DNA of 64,000 nucleotides from an uncultured Eubacteriales bacterium (GCA_900319275.1 ONNS01000007.1:1-64000); one strand, 5' to 3'. Numbered from the stretch's first letter, positions 38,840-47,663 are shown. The notes: a model not told the origin generated them from the letters alone. Numbers and translations: made by a program.

Positions 38840-40165
38840 ATGTCCAAACCCCTGGTCGCCATTGTCGGCCGCCCCAATGTGGGAAAATCCATGCTGTTCA
38901 ACCGTCTGGTGGGACAGCGTCTCTCCATCGTGGAGGATACCCCCGGCGTCACCCGCGACCGGCTGTATGCCGAGTGCGAGTGGAGAGGCCGGACCTTTGA
39001 TCTGGTCGATACCGGCGGCATCGAGCCGAGCACCGACAGCGAGATCCTGCTCTTTATGCGCGAGCAGGCGCAGATCGCGATCGATGCGGCGACGGTCATC
39101 ATACTCGTCACCGATATCCGCACCGGCGTCACGGCCGCGGACAAGGAAGTGGCGAATATGCTGCTGCGCTCGGGCAAGCCCGTGGTGCTGGCCGTCAATA
39201 AGGACGACTCCACCGGCGTGCAGAACCCGGCCATCTATGAATTTTACGAGCTCGGACTCGGCGATCCGATCGGCGTCTCGGCAGTCCACGGCCACGGCAC
39301 CGGCGAGATCCTCGACGCCTGCTTTGCCTATTTCCCCGATGAAGAGGAGGAAAGCAGCGAGGACGAGAGCATCAAGGTCGCCCTGATCGGAAAGCCCAAT
39401 GTCGGCAAGTCCTCGCTGATCAACTTCATCCTCGGCGAGAAGCGCGTCATTGTCAGCGACGTGGCCGGTACGACCCGCGACGCGGTAGACACCTCTTTCA
39501 CCAATAGCCACGGCAGCTATACCTTTATCGACACGGCCGGTATCCGCCGCCAGTCCCGCGTGGACGAGCGGGTCGAGAAATTCTCGGTCATGCGCGCGCA
39601 GCTCGCGATCGAGCGCGCCGACGTCTGTCTCATCATGATCGACGCGCGCGACGGCGTCACGGAGCAGGACACCAAGATCGCCGGACTCGCGCATGAATCC
39701 GGCAAAGCCAGCATCGTCGTCGTCAACAAGTGGGATCTGGTGGAAAAAGAGACCGGCACCATGGAGAAGATGCGCAAGGACATCATGCGCGATCTCAGCT
39801 TTATGAGCTATGCCCCGATCGTCTTTATCTCGGCCCTGACCGGGCAGCGCACCGAACGGCTCTTCGAGCTGATCAACTATGTCAACGACCAAAGCCATAT
39901 GCGCATCACGACCGGCATGCTCAACAACGTGCTGGCTGACGCGCAGGAGCGTATGCAGCCGCCCACCGACAAGGGCCGCCGTCTGAAGATCTACTACATG
40001 ACGCAGACCGGCATCTGCCCACCGAACTTCGTCATCTTCTGCAATTCCCGCGAGCTGTTCCATTTTTCCTACCAGCGGTATCTTGAAAATCAGATCCGTT
40101 CGGTCTTCGGGCTGGAGGGCACGCCTGTGCGTATCGTCATCCGGCAGAAGGGAGAGAATGAGTAA
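38840..40165 (+). CDS. der: Ribosome-assembly GTPase Der (EngA)
   Basis: A 441-residue tandem GTPase for 50S maturation. The first G domain has GRPNVGKSM and DTGG; the second, from about residue 175, has GKPNVGKSS, DTAG and NKWD. A C-terminal KH-like domain starts near residue 350. AGGAGG lies upstream of the ATG. The stop overlaps the ATG of the plsY-like gene (TAATG). Confidence 0.98.
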   Translation: MSKPLVAIVGRPNVGKSMLFNRLVGQRLSIVEDTPGVTRDRLYAECEWRGRTFDLVDTGGIEPSTDSEILLFMREQAQIAIDAATVIILVTDIRTGVTAADKEVANMLLRSGKPVVLAVNKDDSTGVQNPAIYEFYELGLGDPIGVSAVHGHGTGEILDACFAYFPDEEEESSEDESIKVALIGKPNVGKSSLINFILGEKRVIVSDVAGTTRDAVDTSFTNSHGSYTFIDTAGIRRQSRVDERVEKFSVMRAQLAIERADVCLIMIDARDGVTEQDTKIAGLAHESGKASIVVVNKWDLVEKETGTMEKMRKDIMRDLSFMSYAPIVFISALTGQRTERLFELINYVNDQSHMRITTGMLNNVLADAQERMQPPTDKGRRLKIYYMTQTGICPPNFVIFCNSRELFHFSYQRYLENQIRSVFGLEGTPVRIVIRQKGENE

Positions 40166-40821
40166 TGGTCTGGGTATTATCTGTGCTTGTGGCGGCCCTG
40201 GCCTACTTCTGCGGCTGTCTGGATGCCGGGGTCATCGCCGGAAACTTCGTGTTTCACCGCAATTTAAGCCGTCTCGGCAAGGGCAATGTCGGCTTTTCAA
40301 ACTTCCGGCGCATCTACGGCTGGAAGGGTTTTGCCGTCCTCTTTGGGATCGAGGCCGTGATCGACCTGCTGCCGATCCTGATCGGCTCGATCTTCTTCTC
40401 CACGCTCAAAGTGAAGAACGTCGATACGGCGCTCATTGGCCGCGCGCTGGCCGGTTACTGCCTGACGGTGGGCCGCCTCTGGCCATATACCAGGGACTTT
40501 CACGGCCGCAGCGGCGCCTTTGCGCTGCTCTTCACCGCCTTCGGTATCTCGATGCCCGTGGGCTTCACGGTGGTGGTCGGCGTCGCTGCAGGCTTTGCTG
40601 CCAGCCGGATGTTCTCGGTGGCCGCGCTGGCGGGGGCCGTGGTCTTCGTTGGCACGACGCTGCTGGCCGTGGACGAGCGCCTGGCCGTGAATATTGTACT
40701 GATTCTGGCCGTTCTTGTCCTTTTGCGCCACATCCCCTCGCTTGTCCGCATCCGCAAAAAGACCGAACCGAAGCTGAGCTTCCAGGAGGATATCAGCTAC
40801 AAGTTCGACGAAAAATTTTAG
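40165..40821 (+). CDS. PlsY-like membrane protein with degenerate acyltransferase motifs
   Basis: 218 residues with about five to six membrane segments, located directly after der where plsY usually lies. PlsY transfers acyl groups from acyl-phosphate to glycerol-3-phosphate. Its motif 1 (GSGNxGxTN) appears here as LGKGNVGFSNFRR (38-49). Motif 2 (GHxxP) is GRLWP (103-107), lacking the His, and the GGKG of motif 3 is GRSG (114-117). The overall fold and genomic position fit PlsY, but loss of the catalytic His argues against normal activity. It could be an inactive paralogue. Confidence 0.7.
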   Translation: MVWVLSVLVAALAYFCGCLDAGVIAGNFVFHRNLSRLGKGNVGFSNFRRIYGWKGFAVLFGIEAVIDLLPILIGSIFFSTLKVKNVDTALIGRALAGYCLTVGRLWPYTRDFHGRSGAFALLFTAFGISMPVGFTVVVGVAAGFAASRMFSVAALAGAVVFVGTTLLAVDERLAVNIVLILAVLVLLRHIPSLVRIRKKTEPKLSFQEDISYKFDEKF

Positions 40822-40823
40822 TG

Positions 40824-41045
40824 GTAACTGTTCAGTCCCTGACGGGACTAAACAGTTAGAGGGGAAGCGCCCTGCTGCATGCACTCGCTTGCGTGAGACG
40901 CTCGCACACTGGCAGGGCGAGAAGAGTTTTTTCCGAGGCGCATGTCCCCGGAAAAAACAGATTGATCTCTTTTTCCGTTGCGACGGGAAAATCAGAGGCG
41001 TTCCCCCTCTGAACTCCCCCTAATCAGAGTGGACTGAATAGTTAC
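40824..41045. repeat. MITE-like element, copy 2
   Basis: 222 bases bounded by GTAACTGTTCAGTCC at the left and the inverse of GTAACTATTCAGTCC at the right (14 of 15 complementary). Its core is shared with 37201-37243. It begins three bases after the plsY-like stop. It has no reading frame. Confidence 0.75.
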
Positions 41046-41057
41046 AATCTATGAATA

Positions 41058-41095
41058 AAAATGGTCCCCGAACGAAAGAATTCGTCCGGGGATCA
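41058..41095 (-). terminator. Terminator of the FMN split-barrel gene
   Basis: The stem TCCCCGAACGAA/TTCGTCCGGGGA has one mismatch and an AGAA loop. On the minus strand it is followed by a run of T. Confidence 0.8.
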
Positions 41096-41106
41096 ATTGC
41101 TATCAC

Positions 41107-41499
41107 TTAGAATCGTACGGTTTTCGGCGGCTCGGTGAAGGAGCTGAAGGTCGCCGCGGCATTGCGGAGATACCAGATCTCCATGTTGCCGTCGTCGGGG
41201 GAGTAGCTGCTCTTCAACTCGGGATAGGCCTCCAGCATGCTGAGCTTGGCCTCGCGCCGGTCGTCCACGGCGGCGCTGGCCTCGACGCGCAGCCATACGC
41301 CGTCGGAAAAGGCGCACAGCTCAAGCCGCGGATTCGCGTGCAGCTGGCGGGAGACGGATTTGCTGCGGCCGGTCAGAAAATACAGCTTGCCGTCAAAGAG
41401 ATGGATGGTACCGAAGGGGCGCACACGGGGCTGCCCGTTATCAACGGTGGCCAGATAGTAGACGCCGACCTTTTTGAGAAAATCGAGAACTTCCTGCAT
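41107..41499 (-). CDS. Pyridoxamine 5'-phosphate oxidase-like FMN-binding split-barrel protein
   Basis: 130 residues matching the PNPOx-like PF01243 family: VGVYYLATVDNGQPRVRPFG, LYFLTGRSKSVSRQLHANPRLELCAFS, and WLRVEASAAVDDRREAK. Such small proteins bind flavin or F420 and act as oxidoreductases of unknown substrate or as FMN stores. It is transcribed alone. Ribosome site AAAGGAG lies upstream of the ATG. Confidence 0.85.
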   Translation of the reverse strand: MQEVLDFLKKVGVYYLATVDNGQPRVRPFGTIHLFDGKLYFLTGRSKSVSRQLHANPRLELCAFSDGVWLRVEASAAVDDRREAKLSMLEAYPELKSSYSPDDGNMEIWYLRNAAATFSSFTEPPKTVRF

Positions 41500-41587
41500 C
41501 TGAAAAACTCCTTTCGGGTTAGTTGGATTTGTCCTGTCTATGTTTTTGGTTGCCGCGCGAGCGGCGAGAAAAACGGCCTAAATGAAA

Positions 41588-41617
41588 TACAATAAGCGCT
41601 TCTGCGCTTATTGTACC
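41588..41617. terminator. Terminator-like hairpin
   Basis: ACAATAAGCGC/GCGCTTATTGT around TTCT. It lies in the gap between two minus-strand genes. The T-tract ACCCTTTT is on the plus strand, so its role is uncertain. Confidence 0.4.
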
Positions 41618-41678
41618 CTTTTCAGAAGAAAAATACAAGAGCTGCGAGAAAGAAAGGCTATTTGGCAACAATCCGAAA

Positions 41679-41717
41679 CAAAAAACGTACGGCGCCGACC
41701 AAAGAGCCGGCGCCGTT
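41679..41717 (-). terminator. Terminator of the CarD-family gene
   Basis: The minus-strand stem ACGGCGCCGGC/GTCGGCGCCGT has one mismatch and is followed by TTTTTTG. Confidence 0.85.
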
Positions 41718-41724
41718 CAGGTAT

Positions 41725-42219
41725 TCAATTCAGCTCGGCAATACGGCTGGCAATATAGTCTTCCACATCCTTCACGTCGATGTCCAGCGCGACCGACAAC
41801 TCGCCGTGGAGCATGTCCTTGGCGCGCTTCATGGTCGCCTCGGCCCGGCTGCTGCGGGATTTCCTGTCGGTCATGCGGCTGTGCAGCCCCTTGACGATCG
41901 AGACCAATACCGTGCAGCTGTGCTGACGAAACAGCTCTTTATAATAGGCGTCGACATGGTTGAAGCGGCTGTCGTTGCAGATCGCAGGCTCGATATCGGG
42001 GATGGCGTCGATCAGAGCCTCGGCCTCGTCCCGGCTCATGACCGGGCGCATATAAACCCCGCCGTCCACCGGGGCAAAGTAATTGCCCGTACCGATCAGC
42101 GGAACCAACTGATAGTAATCCTTGTCCTTGGGCATACCGGCCATCGGCAGGGGGCCGATGGATTCAACGGTACAGACGCCGTTCTCCCCATAGACAATTT
42201 TTTCACCAACTGCATACAT
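41725..42219 (-). CDS. CarD-family transcriptional regulator
   Basis: 164 residues. The N-terminal CarD/TRCF RNA-polymerase-interacting Tudor-like domain reads YAVGEKIVYGENGVCTVESIGPLP with YYQLVPLIGTGNYFAPV. An alpha-helical DNA-binding C-terminus follows (RSSRAEATMKRAKDMLHGELSVALDI). CarD proteins bind the RNA polymerase beta subunit and steady open promoter complexes. It is monocistronic and divergent from the hemZ gene. Confidence 0.92.
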   Translation of the reverse strand: MYAVGEKIVYGENGVCTVESIGPLPMAGMPKDKDYYQLVPLIGTGNYFAPVDGGVYMRPVMSRDEAEALIDAIPDIEPAICNDSRFNHVDAYYKELFRQHSCTVLVSIVKGLHSRMTDRKSRSSRAEATMKRAKDMLHGELSVALDIDVKDVEDYIASRIAELN

Positions 42220-42329
42220 TGTATTATACCCCTACTTTATTACTATGGCTATTATACCGTAATTGCAGAGCAAATTCCAGCGTTTTTTTGAAGCAACTCC
42301 GTTTTTTCTGCATTTTTGCGCATTGTCCA

Positions 42330-42358
42330 TTGGCAAAAGACAAGGAATTTGGTATAAT
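42330..42358 (+). promoter_or_regulatory. Promoter of hemZ
   Basis: TTGGCA at 42330-42335, a 17-base spacer and TATAAT at 42353-42358. Confidence 0.7.
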
Positions 42359-42475
42359 CTAAAAAAAGAGCATATGGAGAGTTGCGGCCCTGCGCTGTGA
42401 AACCGGGATGGCTTTCCAGAAGTGGGGAATTGGCTGCGCTATTTGACCTGTATTCTGATACAGGTGGGGAATACA

Positions 42476-43960
42476 ATGAAGCTATATCTATTTGGACATG
42501 ACTATAAATATGCGGTGGAGCAGATGCTTCTGACGCTCTACCCGCAGGAGCGCCCGGAGTACGGCGCGGGAAAGCCGGAAGGAGACCGCATGGAACTGCG
42601 GCTCAGCCGCGGCGAGCGGCGCGTCACCGGCAGCTGTACGCTGGTGCGGGGAGAGCGGCGCTGGTACGGCCGCGCCTCAGCCGACAACGGTGAACTCACC
42701 GATACGCTGACGGCGGACCGCATCTGCCAGCGGCTGGTGAAGAACGCCATGTACCGCGCCGCGCTGCATGCGGGGCACAGCCGCCCTGCCTGGGGTGCGC
42801 TGACAGGCGTGCGTCCGGGCAAGCTGCTGTGCGCCCTGCTCGAGCAGGGGATGGCAGAGGACGAGGCACTTCGCAGCTTCATTGCCGAATATGACGTCAG
42901 CACGGAACGTGCGGCGCTGTGTCTCGACACCAGCCGCCACACGCTGCGTGCGATTCGATCACTGCAGAGCGGGGATGTCTGTTTGTATGTCGGCATTCCG
43001 TTCTGCCCGACGCGCTGCGCCTACTGCAGCTTTGTCAGCCAGAGTGTCGAGAAGTCCATGCAGCTGATCGAACCCTTTATGGACGCCCTGATGCGCGAGA
43101 TCGATGCGGTCGCGGCCCAGGTGCGCGCGCGCGGTCTGCGCGTGGTGTCGATCTATATGGGCGGCGGTACGCCGACCACGCTCTCACCGCAGCAACTCGA
43201 GCGGCTGTGCACGAAGCTCGAAGAGGCGTACGATCTTTCGGCTCTGCGCGAATACACCGTCGAAGCCGGGCGGCCCGACACGGTCACGGCCGAGAAGCTG
43301 CGGGTGCTGCGGCGCCACGGCGTGGACCGCGTCAGCGTCAACCCCCAGACCATGAGCGATAAGGTGCTTGAGACGATCGGGCGCCGGCACACGGCCGCGG
43401 ATATCGTCTCGGCCCTCGCCCTGGTGCGCGAGATCGGGGGTTTCGCCGTGAACATGGACCTGATCGCCGGACTGCCGGGCGACACGGTCGAGGGCTTTGC
43501 CGACACGCTCGAGCGGGTCCTGGCGCTCGAGCCGGAGAACATCACAGTCCACACGCTGAGTCTCAAAAAAGGCTCGCGCCTGACACTCGAGGGCACAAGC
43601 ATCCCCACCGCGGCCGAGGTATCGCACATGCTCGACCTCGCGGGGGAGCGGCTCCGCGGCGCAGGCTATGGGCCCTACTACCTCTATCGGCAGAAGTTTA
43701 TGTCCGGCGGCTTTGAAAACGTCGGCTGGGCGCGGCCGGGGCGGGAAAACCTGTACAATATCTGCATCATGGAAGAACTCTGCAGCATCCTGGCGATGGG
43801 CGCGGGCGGCTCGACCAAACTCATTGTGCGCGACGGCGGGCGCAATATCCGCCTGATGGCGCCGAAGTACCCGCTGGAATACATCGAGAGCATCGAGCGC
43901 TGCTGTGCCGAAAAACAGAAAATCAGCGAATTTTTCCTGTCAAAAAGTGGGAGGGAATGA
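42476..43960 (+). CDS. hemZ: HemZ-type coproporphyrinogen dehydrogenase-like radical SAM protein
   Basis: 494 residues. The N-terminal region resembles HemZ of Bacillus (about 160 residues without cysteines, with WGALTGVRPGKLL). The radical-SAM core has CPTRCAYC near residue 185, YMGGGTPTTLS and NMDLIAGLPGDT. HemN-type enzymes oxidise coproporphyrinogen anaerobically, but HemZ homologues in gut anaerobes often lack a haem pathway, and no other haem gene is here. The ATG at 42476 follows GTGGGG; a GTG-to-ATG frame upstream adds a non-conserved stretch. The stop is one base before the next gene's start codon. Confidence 0.85.
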   Translation: MKLYLFGHDYKYAVEQMLLTLYPQERPEYGAGKPEGDRMELRLSRGERRVTGSCTLVRGERRWYGRASADNGELTDTLTADRICQRLVKNAMYRAALHAGHSRPAWGALTGVRPGKLLCALLEQGMAEDEALRSFIAEYDVSTERAALCLDTSRHTLRAIRSLQSGDVCLYVGIPFCPTRCAYCSFVSQSVEKSMQLIEPFMDALMREIDAVAAQVRARGLRVVSIYMGGGTPTTLSPQQLERLCTKLEEAYDLSALREYTVEAGRPDTVTAEKLRVLRRHGVDRVSVNPQTMSDKVLETIGRRHTAADIVSALALVREIGGFAVNMDLIAGLPGDTVEGFADTLERVLALEPENITVHTLSLKKGSRLTLEGTSIPTAAEVSHMLDLAGERLRGAGYGPYYLYRQKFMSGGFENVGWARPGRENLYNICIMEELCSILAMGAGGSTKLIVRDGGRNIRLMAPKYPLEYIESIERCCAEKQKISEFFLSKSGRE

Positions 43961-43961
43961 A

Positions 43962-44894
43962 ATGTCATATCAAATTACAGATATCAATTACCGCCTGGTG
44001 ACAGACCCTGTTGGGATGATCGAGGAGGGCGACGCGAACTATCACGCCCTGGTCGATCAGGCTGCTGAGCATATTATCGGCAACCTGCAGAACAGCCCTA
44101 TCGTGCTGCTGTCCGGGCCGTCCGGCTCGGGAAAGACCACCACGGCCATGAAGATCGCCGACGCGCTCAGCCGCCGGGGCATCGGCACGCACTACGTCAG
44201 CATGGACGACTATTTCCGCACGATCGGGCCGGATACACCCCGTACGAGCGAGGGGGCGCTGGACCTCGAATCGCCGCTGTGTCTTGATATGGAACTGCTC
44301 AACGAGCATTTCACGCGCCTCAGCCGCGGCGAGCAGGTCGACCTGCCGCACTATGATTTCACCGCCCGCGCCCGCGCGCCGGAGTCATCGCGCTCGATCC
44401 GGCTTGCCCGCGACGAGGTCGTGATCTTCGAGGGGATCCACGCCCTGAACGACAGCATTACCCAGCGCCACCGCGAGGCCTTCAAGCTGTATATCTCGGC
44501 CCGCAGCGACGTGTTTTACGGCGAAAGCATGGTTTTCAAGCGCAGCTGGTTCCGTCTGGTGCGCCGTATGGTGCGCGACTACAACTTCCGCGGCTCTTCG
44601 CCTGATGATACGCTGGCCATGTGGGCCAACGTCCGTCGCGGCGAGAAGCTGTATATCTCGCCCTTTAAGAATAAGGCCGATTTCCAGTTCGACACGAGTC
44701 TCCCCTATGAACTGCCGGTGTTCAACACCACGGCCACGATGCTCTTTCGCTCGATACCCGAGGGGATCGAACGCTATGACGAGCTGCGCTCGGTGCTGCC
44801 GGCCATCCAGATGTTCGGCCACATTGACGAGAAGCTTGTGCCGGAGACCTCGCTGCTGCGCGAGTTCATCGGCGGTGGCGTGTATCAGTATTAA
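43962..44894 (+). CDS. Uridine-kinase/phosphoribulokinase-like P-loop kinase
   Basis: 310 residues: Walker A GPSGSGKTTTAMKIADAL near residue 50, YVSMDDYFRTIGPDTPRT, DLPHYDFTARARAPES, and EVVIFEGIHALND. This is the PRK/uridine-kinase family with an extended N-terminus of about 35 residues. Uridine, phosphoribulose or another hydroxyl may be the acceptor; the sequence does not decide. It starts right after hemZ with its own GGGAGGGA site, so it is cotranscribed. Confidence 0.8.
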   Translation: MSYQITDINYRLVTDPVGMIEEGDANYHALVDQAAEHIIGNLQNSPIVLLSGPSGSGKTTTAMKIADALSRRGIGTHYVSMDDYFRTIGPDTPRTSEGALDLESPLCLDMELLNEHFTRLSRGEQVDLPHYDFTARARAPESSRSIRLARDEVVIFEGIHALNDSITQRHREAFKLYISARSDVFYGESMVFKRSWFRLVRRMVRDYNFRGSSPDDTLAMWANVRRGEKLYISPFKNKADFQFDTSLPYELPVFNTTATMLFRSIPEGIERYDELRSVLPAIQMFGHIDEKLVPETSLLREFIGGGVYQY

Positions 44895-44907
44895 GCGTTA
44901 ATAGCGC

Positions 44908-44936
44908 TTGACGAAGTGTCGAATCGGCGCTAAAAT
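44908..44936 (+). promoter_or_regulatory. Promoter of the GGDEF gene
   Basis: TTGACG at 44908-44913, a 17-base spacer and TAAAAT at 44931-44936. Confidence 0.65.
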
Positions 44937-44993
44937 ATAATTGACAGTATACCCCTTGATTAGTCCGACCGCGCCGGAGAAGGGAGATGTGAG

Positions 44994-46055
44994 ATGGAAA
45001 AGCTAAAGAAAATATTGTTGTACGCGGGGCTTGAACGGGAGCAGTTTCATACTCTGGCTCCCGATGTACTGCAGGCCAACCGCAAGAGTCTGAGCACCTA
45101 TGCGCTGCTTGCCGTTATTGTGTTTGCCGGGCTGTTTGCCGTTTCCGGGCTTACGCAGAGTTTTGCCGATGTCAATCACCGGCTCTACGGCGGTATGCTG
45201 CTGCTGAACATTTTTCTCTATCTGTGCGTCTGGCTGCTTCTGCCAAGGGTGCCTGTACTGATACTGCCGGCAGGCTACCTGTTTATGGGCGGACTGTATA
45301 CCTTTTCCCTGGTCGTGACAGCGTTGCATCCTAAGTACCCGGCTGTCAGCACCGTGGTTTTTCTGTTTGCCGTCCCGTATTTGCTGACGGATCGACCGAT
45401 CCGCATGATCGCCATGACGGCGCTGGTTGTGATCGCGCAGAGTCTGATATCCCTGCGATTCAAGACTGCCGAGCTTGCTTCCACGGACAACTGGAACGCC
45501 ATTTCCTTCGGAGCGATCGCCATTGTGGTGGAAACGGTACAGCAGTGCAATAAATACAGAATGCTGCTGCAGGAAGAAAAGCTTGCCTATCTCAGCAATA
45601 CCGACATATTGACCGGGGCGAAGAACCGCAACCGCTTTGAAGCCAGGAAAGAGGAATATGCGCAGTTTTGCGACAAGTGCCTGAGTTGCATCTACGTCGA
45701 CGTCAACGGCCTGCATGCGCTCAACGATAAGGAAGGCCATCTGGCCGGCGACCGGCTTCTGATCGCGGCCTCCCACGCACTGATCGACGCATTCGGAAAA
45801 GACGACACCTACCGCATCGGCGGCGACGAATTTGTCTGCTTCAGTCAGGACACGGAGAAGGAAACAGTCCGGCAGCAGATGCAGAAGATCGATCAGAATC
45901 TTGCCAAAATGGGATATTCCGTCTCCTGGGGCGCGTCAACGCAGGAGAAGGCGGCGATCGATATGCGCAGCTTGACCACCGAAGCGGAAGAGGAGATGTA
46001 TGCCGCGAAGAGACGCTATTATCAGCAATCCGGCCATGACCGTCGGAGCCGCTGA
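44994..46055 (+). CDS. Membrane-bound diguanylate cyclase (GGDEF domain)
   Basis: 353 residues. About six membrane helices lie between residues 35 and 185, and a short coiled linker (LLQEEKLAYLSNTDILTGAKNR) leads into a GGDEF domain. The active-site motif is RIGGDEFVCF near residue 280, so c-di-GMP synthesis is expected. The RxxD inhibitory site usually found before the motif is not evident. It is transcribed from its own promoter and ends at a clear terminator. No EAL or PilZ protein is in the window. Confidence 0.9.
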   Translation: MEKLKKILLYAGLEREQFHTLAPDVLQANRKSLSTYALLAVIVFAGLFAVSGLTQSFADVNHRLYGGMLLLNIFLYLCVWLLLPRVPVLILPAGYLFMGGLYTFSLVVTALHPKYPAVSTVVFLFAVPYLLTDRPIRMIAMTALVVIAQSLISLRFKTAELASTDNWNAISFGAIAIVVETVQQCNKYRMLLQEEKLAYLSNTDILTGAKNRNRFEARKEEYAQFCDKCLSCIYVDVNGLHALNDKEGHLAGDRLLIAASHALIDAFGKDDTYRIGGDEFVCFSQDTEKETVRQQMQKIDQNLAKMGYSVSWGASTQEKAAIDMRSLTTEAEEEMYAAKRRYYQQSGHDRRSR

Positions 46056-46076
46056 TGCGCACTCTTTCGCAAAAAC

Positions 46077-46107
46077 ACGGCCGACTGGAAGCAGCCGGCC
46101 GTATTTT
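46077..46107 (+). terminator. Terminator of the GGDEF gene
   Basis: ACGGCCGACTG/CAGCCGGCCGT with one mismatch around GAAG, then ATTTT. Confidence 0.75.
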
Positions 46108-46139
46108 CACCTTGAAATGTCTGAATAAGAGATTTTTAC

Positions 46140-46168
46140 TTGAATTATTATCTGCAATGTGCTACACT
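46140..46168 (+). promoter_or_regulatory. Promoter of the S24 repressor gene
   Basis: TTGAAT at 46140-46145, a 17-base spacer and TACACT at 46163-46168. Confidence 0.6.
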
Positions 46169-46221
46169 AAGGGCATAAAAGAATCTATGTCGGACGGTAA
46201 AGAAAAAGGGGGCCGAAAAGA

Positions 46222-46923
46222 ATGACAACGATCGGGGAGATCCTTGCCGCGCGGCGCAGGGAACTCGGGCTGAGCCAGAACGAACTCGCCGTCAGGCTGA
46301 CGATGCTGGGGACAGAGGTATCCAACCAGGCTGTCAGCAAATGGGAAAAGGGCAGCACGCTGCCCAACGCCAAACAGTTTTTAGCGCTCTGCCGTGTGCT
46401 GAATATCCAGGATGTCCGCGCCGCATTCTCCGGCGGCCGTGAGGGCGTGTTTGCCGGGCTGGACAGCCGCGGCCGCCGTCTCGCGCTGGACTATGTGGAA
46501 CTGCTGAAAAAGAGCGGATTGTACTCTAACCGCGAGACACCGGAGCGGCGTCTGCGCTCGCTGCCGCTCTATTCGCTGGCGGTCTCGGCCGGCACAGGAC
46601 AGTTCCTCGACGGCGAGGATTATGAGATGGTCGACGTCGGGGACGAGGTACCGGACGGCGCCAACTTCGGCGTGCGCGTGGCCGGCGATTCGATGGAGCC
46701 GGAGTTTCACGACGGGCAGACCGTCTGGGTGCGTCAGCAGCGCAGCCTGATGACCGGTGAGATCGGCATTTTTCTCTATGACGGCAACGCCTACCTGAAA
46801 AAGCTTGTCGCCGCCGGGGACAGGATGGCGCTGCACTCGCTCAACCCCAAGTATCCGGATATCCTCGTCTCACCGGAGTTGCCGCTGCGTGTGCTTGGCA
46901 AGGTGCTTCCGCAAATCGCATAA
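46222..46923 (+). CDS. XRE-family repressor with S24 (LexA-like) peptidase domain
   Basis: 233 residues. The helix-turn-helix covers about 5-60 (ARRRELGLSQNELAVRL, SNQAVSKWEKG). The C-terminal S24 domain has the self-cleavage pair Ala 123-Gly 124, nucleophile Ser 157 in VAGDSMEPEFHDG, and general-base Lys at 193 or 194 in AYLKKL. Such proteins resemble CI/HdiR regulators and can cleave themselves under RecA control. No prophage surrounds it, and the next gene is spoIIR, so it appears to be a chromosomal stress regulator. Confidence 0.88.
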   Translation: MTTIGEILAARRRELGLSQNELAVRLTMLGTEVSNQAVSKWEKGSTLPNAKQFLALCRVLNIQDVRAAFSGGREGVFAGLDSRGRRLALDYVELLKKSGLYSNRETPERRLRSLPLYSLAVSAGTGQFLDGEDYEMVDVGDEVPDGANFGVRVAGDSMEPEFHDGQTVWVRQQRSLMTGEIGIFLYDGNAYLKKLVAAGDRMALHSLNPKYPDILVSPELPLRVLGKVLPQIA

Positions 46924-46950
46924 GCGCTTGTTTAAAAGCTGAACAAATCG

Positions 46951-46981
46951 CCGATACTTCTGGTACTCCATAGTATCGGCG
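46951..46981 (+). terminator. Hairpin between the S24 repressor and spoIIR genes
   Basis: GCCGATACT/AGTATCGGC with a long loop, followed by a weak T-rich stretch GGTGTTTGT. It may terminate the repressor transcript or lie in the spoIIR leader. Confidence 0.45.
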
Positions 46982-46989
46982 GTGTTTGT

Positions 46990-47601
46990 ATGTTCCAATC
47001 CAACAAGCGTTTGAAAATCTGGGAAACGGCGCTGCTCTGCGCCTTCGCGCTCGCGCTGCTGGCGTCCTGCTGGGCGCAGGGGCGGCAGCGCGCGCTGGCG
47101 GACGGCCTGATCCGGCTGCATGTGATCGCCGCGGACGACAGCGAGCAAGAGCAGGCATTGAAGCTGCGCGTGCGCGACGCGGTGCTGGCCTGTCTTGAGC
47201 CGAAGCTTGAGGGCTTGTCCGATGCCGACGAAGCTGCGGAGACCGTCCGTGCCTCACTCGGGGAGATTCGTCTTGCCGCAGAGAGCGCCAGCGAGGGCCG
47301 CTCTGTGGCGGTCGCGCTCGGGCAGGAGCGCTATCCGCTGCGCCAGTATGAAGGTTTTGCTCTCCCGGCGGGGGAGTACCGCTCGCTGCGCGTCACGCTC
47401 GGCGAAGGGCAGGGACACAACTGGTGGTGCGTCGTTTTCCCGCCGCTATGCCTGCGCAGCGCGACAGACCCCGCCGTTCAAAGCGTTATGAATGTGGACG
47501 ATCTGCATTTGATCCAGCAGGACGAGGGCTATGAGATCCGCTTTCGCGTGCTGGAGCTCTGGGGCGAACTGAAAGAATGGCTTTCCGATGGATGCGGATA
47601 A
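46990..47601 (+). CDS. spoIIR: Stage II sporulation protein R
   Basis: 203 residues: a membrane anchor at about 12-30, then ADGLIRLHVIAADDSEQEQALKLRVRDAVL, the SpoIIR signature. The GHNWWCVVFPPLCL segment and a hydrophilic end follow. SpoIIR is made in the forespore, crosses into the intermembrane space and triggers SpoIIGA processing of pro-sigma-E. Its presence indicates sporulation potential. The upstream TTTA plus CGATAC spacing loosely fits sigma-F but is not a firm promoter. Confidence 0.92.
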   Translation: MFQSNKRLKIWETALLCAFALALLASCWAQGRQRALADGLIRLHVIAADDSEQEQALKLRVRDAVLACLEPKLEGLSDADEAAETVRASLGEIRLAAESASEGRSVAVALGQERYPLRQYEGFALPAGEYRSLRVTLGEGQGHNWWCVVFPPLCLRSATDPAVQSVMNVDDLHLIQQDEGYEIRFRVLELWGELKEWLSDGCG

Positions 47602-47603
47602 TA

Positions 47604-47633
47604 CTGTCGGGGCGGCAATTTGCCGCCCCGACA
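47604..47633. terminator. Convergent terminator hairpin
   Basis: TGTCGGGGCGGCAA pairs with TTGCCGCCCCGACA. It lies between spoIIR and the convergent hydrolase. The T-run is weak. Confidence 0.6.
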
Positions 47634-47663
47634 TTGTCTGCTTATGATGGTGTGTTCGCCTGC

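Noticed and set aside
46222..46923. Prophage remnant around the S24 repressor
   Set aside because: The neighbours are a GGDEF gene and spoIIR; no integrase, structural or lysis genes and no att repeats are seen.
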